Source of the DNA: Vampirovibrio chlorellavorus
Lineage (GTDB): Bacteria > Cyanobacteriota > Vampirovibrionia > Vampirovibrionales > Vampirovibrionaceae
NCBI GenBank assembly: GCA_903866275.1
Contig: CAIPMU010000020.1
Coordinates: 124,001-188,000, forward strand
Direction: 5' to 3'
Length of the DNA: 64,000 nt
Shown: positions 63,501 through 64,000 of the stretch, in pieces
Layout: each line of letters opens with the position of its first letter
Position numbering within the stretch: the stretch's first letter is position 1
Position numbers and translations under genes: made by a program
The notes under the pieces: generated by a model
Database searches by the model: none
The model's input: the letters and a program-made list of their open reading frames with translations, nothing else
What the model was told of the DNA's origin: nothing

Positions 63501-63890
63501 TTAAAAAGCCACCTTCTGAATCATGATGCAGGCATCATAAACGACTTCCATGCCGCCAGCCTGAGCCATATTCACGGCCTCGCTCGATTCAGAGCCCGGC
63601 TGGAACCAGATGCGCTTGACACCAGTCGCCAAGCAGTCTTCCACCACTTTAGTCGCGGCAGCGGGAGGCACCACTAAATCCACGACATCGGGCACTTCGG
63701 GTAGATCTTTCACGGATGGATAACAGGGATCGCCTTCCACGGTTTCAATCTTGGGGTTCACGGCAAAAACCTGATACCCGGCGTTGCGTAGATCGCGATA
63801 AATTTTGTTGCCGTATTTCTCGCGATCTTCGGAGACGCCAACCACAGCCCATTTACGGTATTTCGGAAACTCGGAAACGTAGTTGCTCAT
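63501..63890 (-). CDS. CoA-binding Rossmann protein (YccU-like)
   Basis: 129 residues, a stand-alone CoA_binding_2 domain. The N-terminal nucleotide loop WAVVGVSEDREKYGNKIY, followed by YQVFAVNPKIETVEGDPCY and the late IWFQPGSESSEAVNMAQ, are family hallmarks. It probably binds CoA or a related dinucleotide and may take part in CoA-linked regulation; no enzymatic function is established for such proteins. AGGAG lies 7 bases from the ATG; the terminator at 63.4 kb follows it. Confidence 0.9.
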   Translation of the reverse strand: MSNYVSEFPKYRKWAVVGVSEDREKYGNKIYRDLRNAGYQVFAVNPKIETVEGDPCYPSVKDLPEVPDVVDLVVPPAAATKVVEDCLATGVKRIWFQPGSESSEAVNMAQAGGMEVVYDACIMIQKVAF

Positions 63891-64000
63891 ATCAGACTCC
63901 TCATCTGTTCAACAGTCGAACATCACAATCGATGCAATTACCGTACCCCGATTCTACCGGAATCGCCTAACGGAAAAAATAATTCCCCTTTGTTGAAACT

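Overview
The window comes from a Gram-negative-type bacterium of roughly 50% GC. Envelope evidence includes a TonB-dependent outer-membrane receptor (BtuB), a TolC-type channel, lipoproteins, a Spy/CpxP-like periplasmic protein and a TonB-C-terminal protein. Prepilin-type proteins, a KimA-like potassium transporter, a K+-independent H+-pyrophosphatase and many genus-specific exported proteins are also present. My best guess is a non-photosynthetic relative of cyanobacteria (Vampirovibrionia/Melainabacteria), but no 16S rRNA or other decisive marker lies here, so this is inference.

Layout. 1-2.1 kb: 3' part of dabA (inorganic carbon uptake), convergent with an O6-alkylguanine-DNA alkyltransferase. 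2.1-3.2 kb: a prepilin-like gene with the tail of a lost second copy and an 18-base G/C homopolymer. 3.2-4.9 kb: membrane class III nucleotide cyclase and a zinc-ribbon microprotein. 4.9-10.6 kb: a dispersed hairpin repeat, a terminator, then a cobalamin riboswitch driving btuB-btuF-btuD-btuC, a complete B12 import system ending in a strong terminator. 10.6-15 kb: Lys-rich microprotein, TMEM175-type channel, TolC-like protein, MetF, exported protein. 15.1-18.7 kb (minus): ECF sigma factor, triple-module anti-sigma factor and Spy-like protein (an envelope-stress operon), a PilZ protein and an RHH regulator. 18.8-25.9 kb: H+-pyrophosphatase, tRNA-Arg(CCG), phosphohexomutase, KimA-like transporter, unknown gene.

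26.1-39.9 kb is a continuous plus-strand virion cassette of 17 intact genes with short-tailed (P22/T7-like) organisation: portal, scaffold, coat, adaptor, nozzle, tail proteins, a tail protein with an SGNH hydrolase domain, a glycine-rich fibre and an M15 endolysin. No terminase, integrase, repressor, ejection protein or replication gene is recognisable, which makes it either a decayed prophage or a domesticated, transfer-agent-like particle locus. It is the strongest candidate for an undescribed system. It opens with a cluster of similar inverted repeats and ends at a strong terminator.

39.9-64 kb: an AT-rich TonB-like gene; lepA; proS with a compositionally foreign editing domain; ftsH; a MerR-like coiled-coil protein; a second prepilin-like gene with a 12-C tract at its 5' end; glgX; mscS; purB; a Pro-rich exported protein; two more RHH proteins; mtaB; a bioD-like gene overlapping a CCA-adding enzyme; an apparently leaderless zinc-ribbon gene; a second copy of the dispersed repeat; ubiX and a CoA-binding protein.

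The second notable theme is that the only two long G/C homopolymers in the window both lie at the 5' side of the only two prepilin-like genes. At the second locus the best-placed start codon is out of frame at the present tract length and would be in frame with one more C, the hallmark of slipped-strand phase variation.
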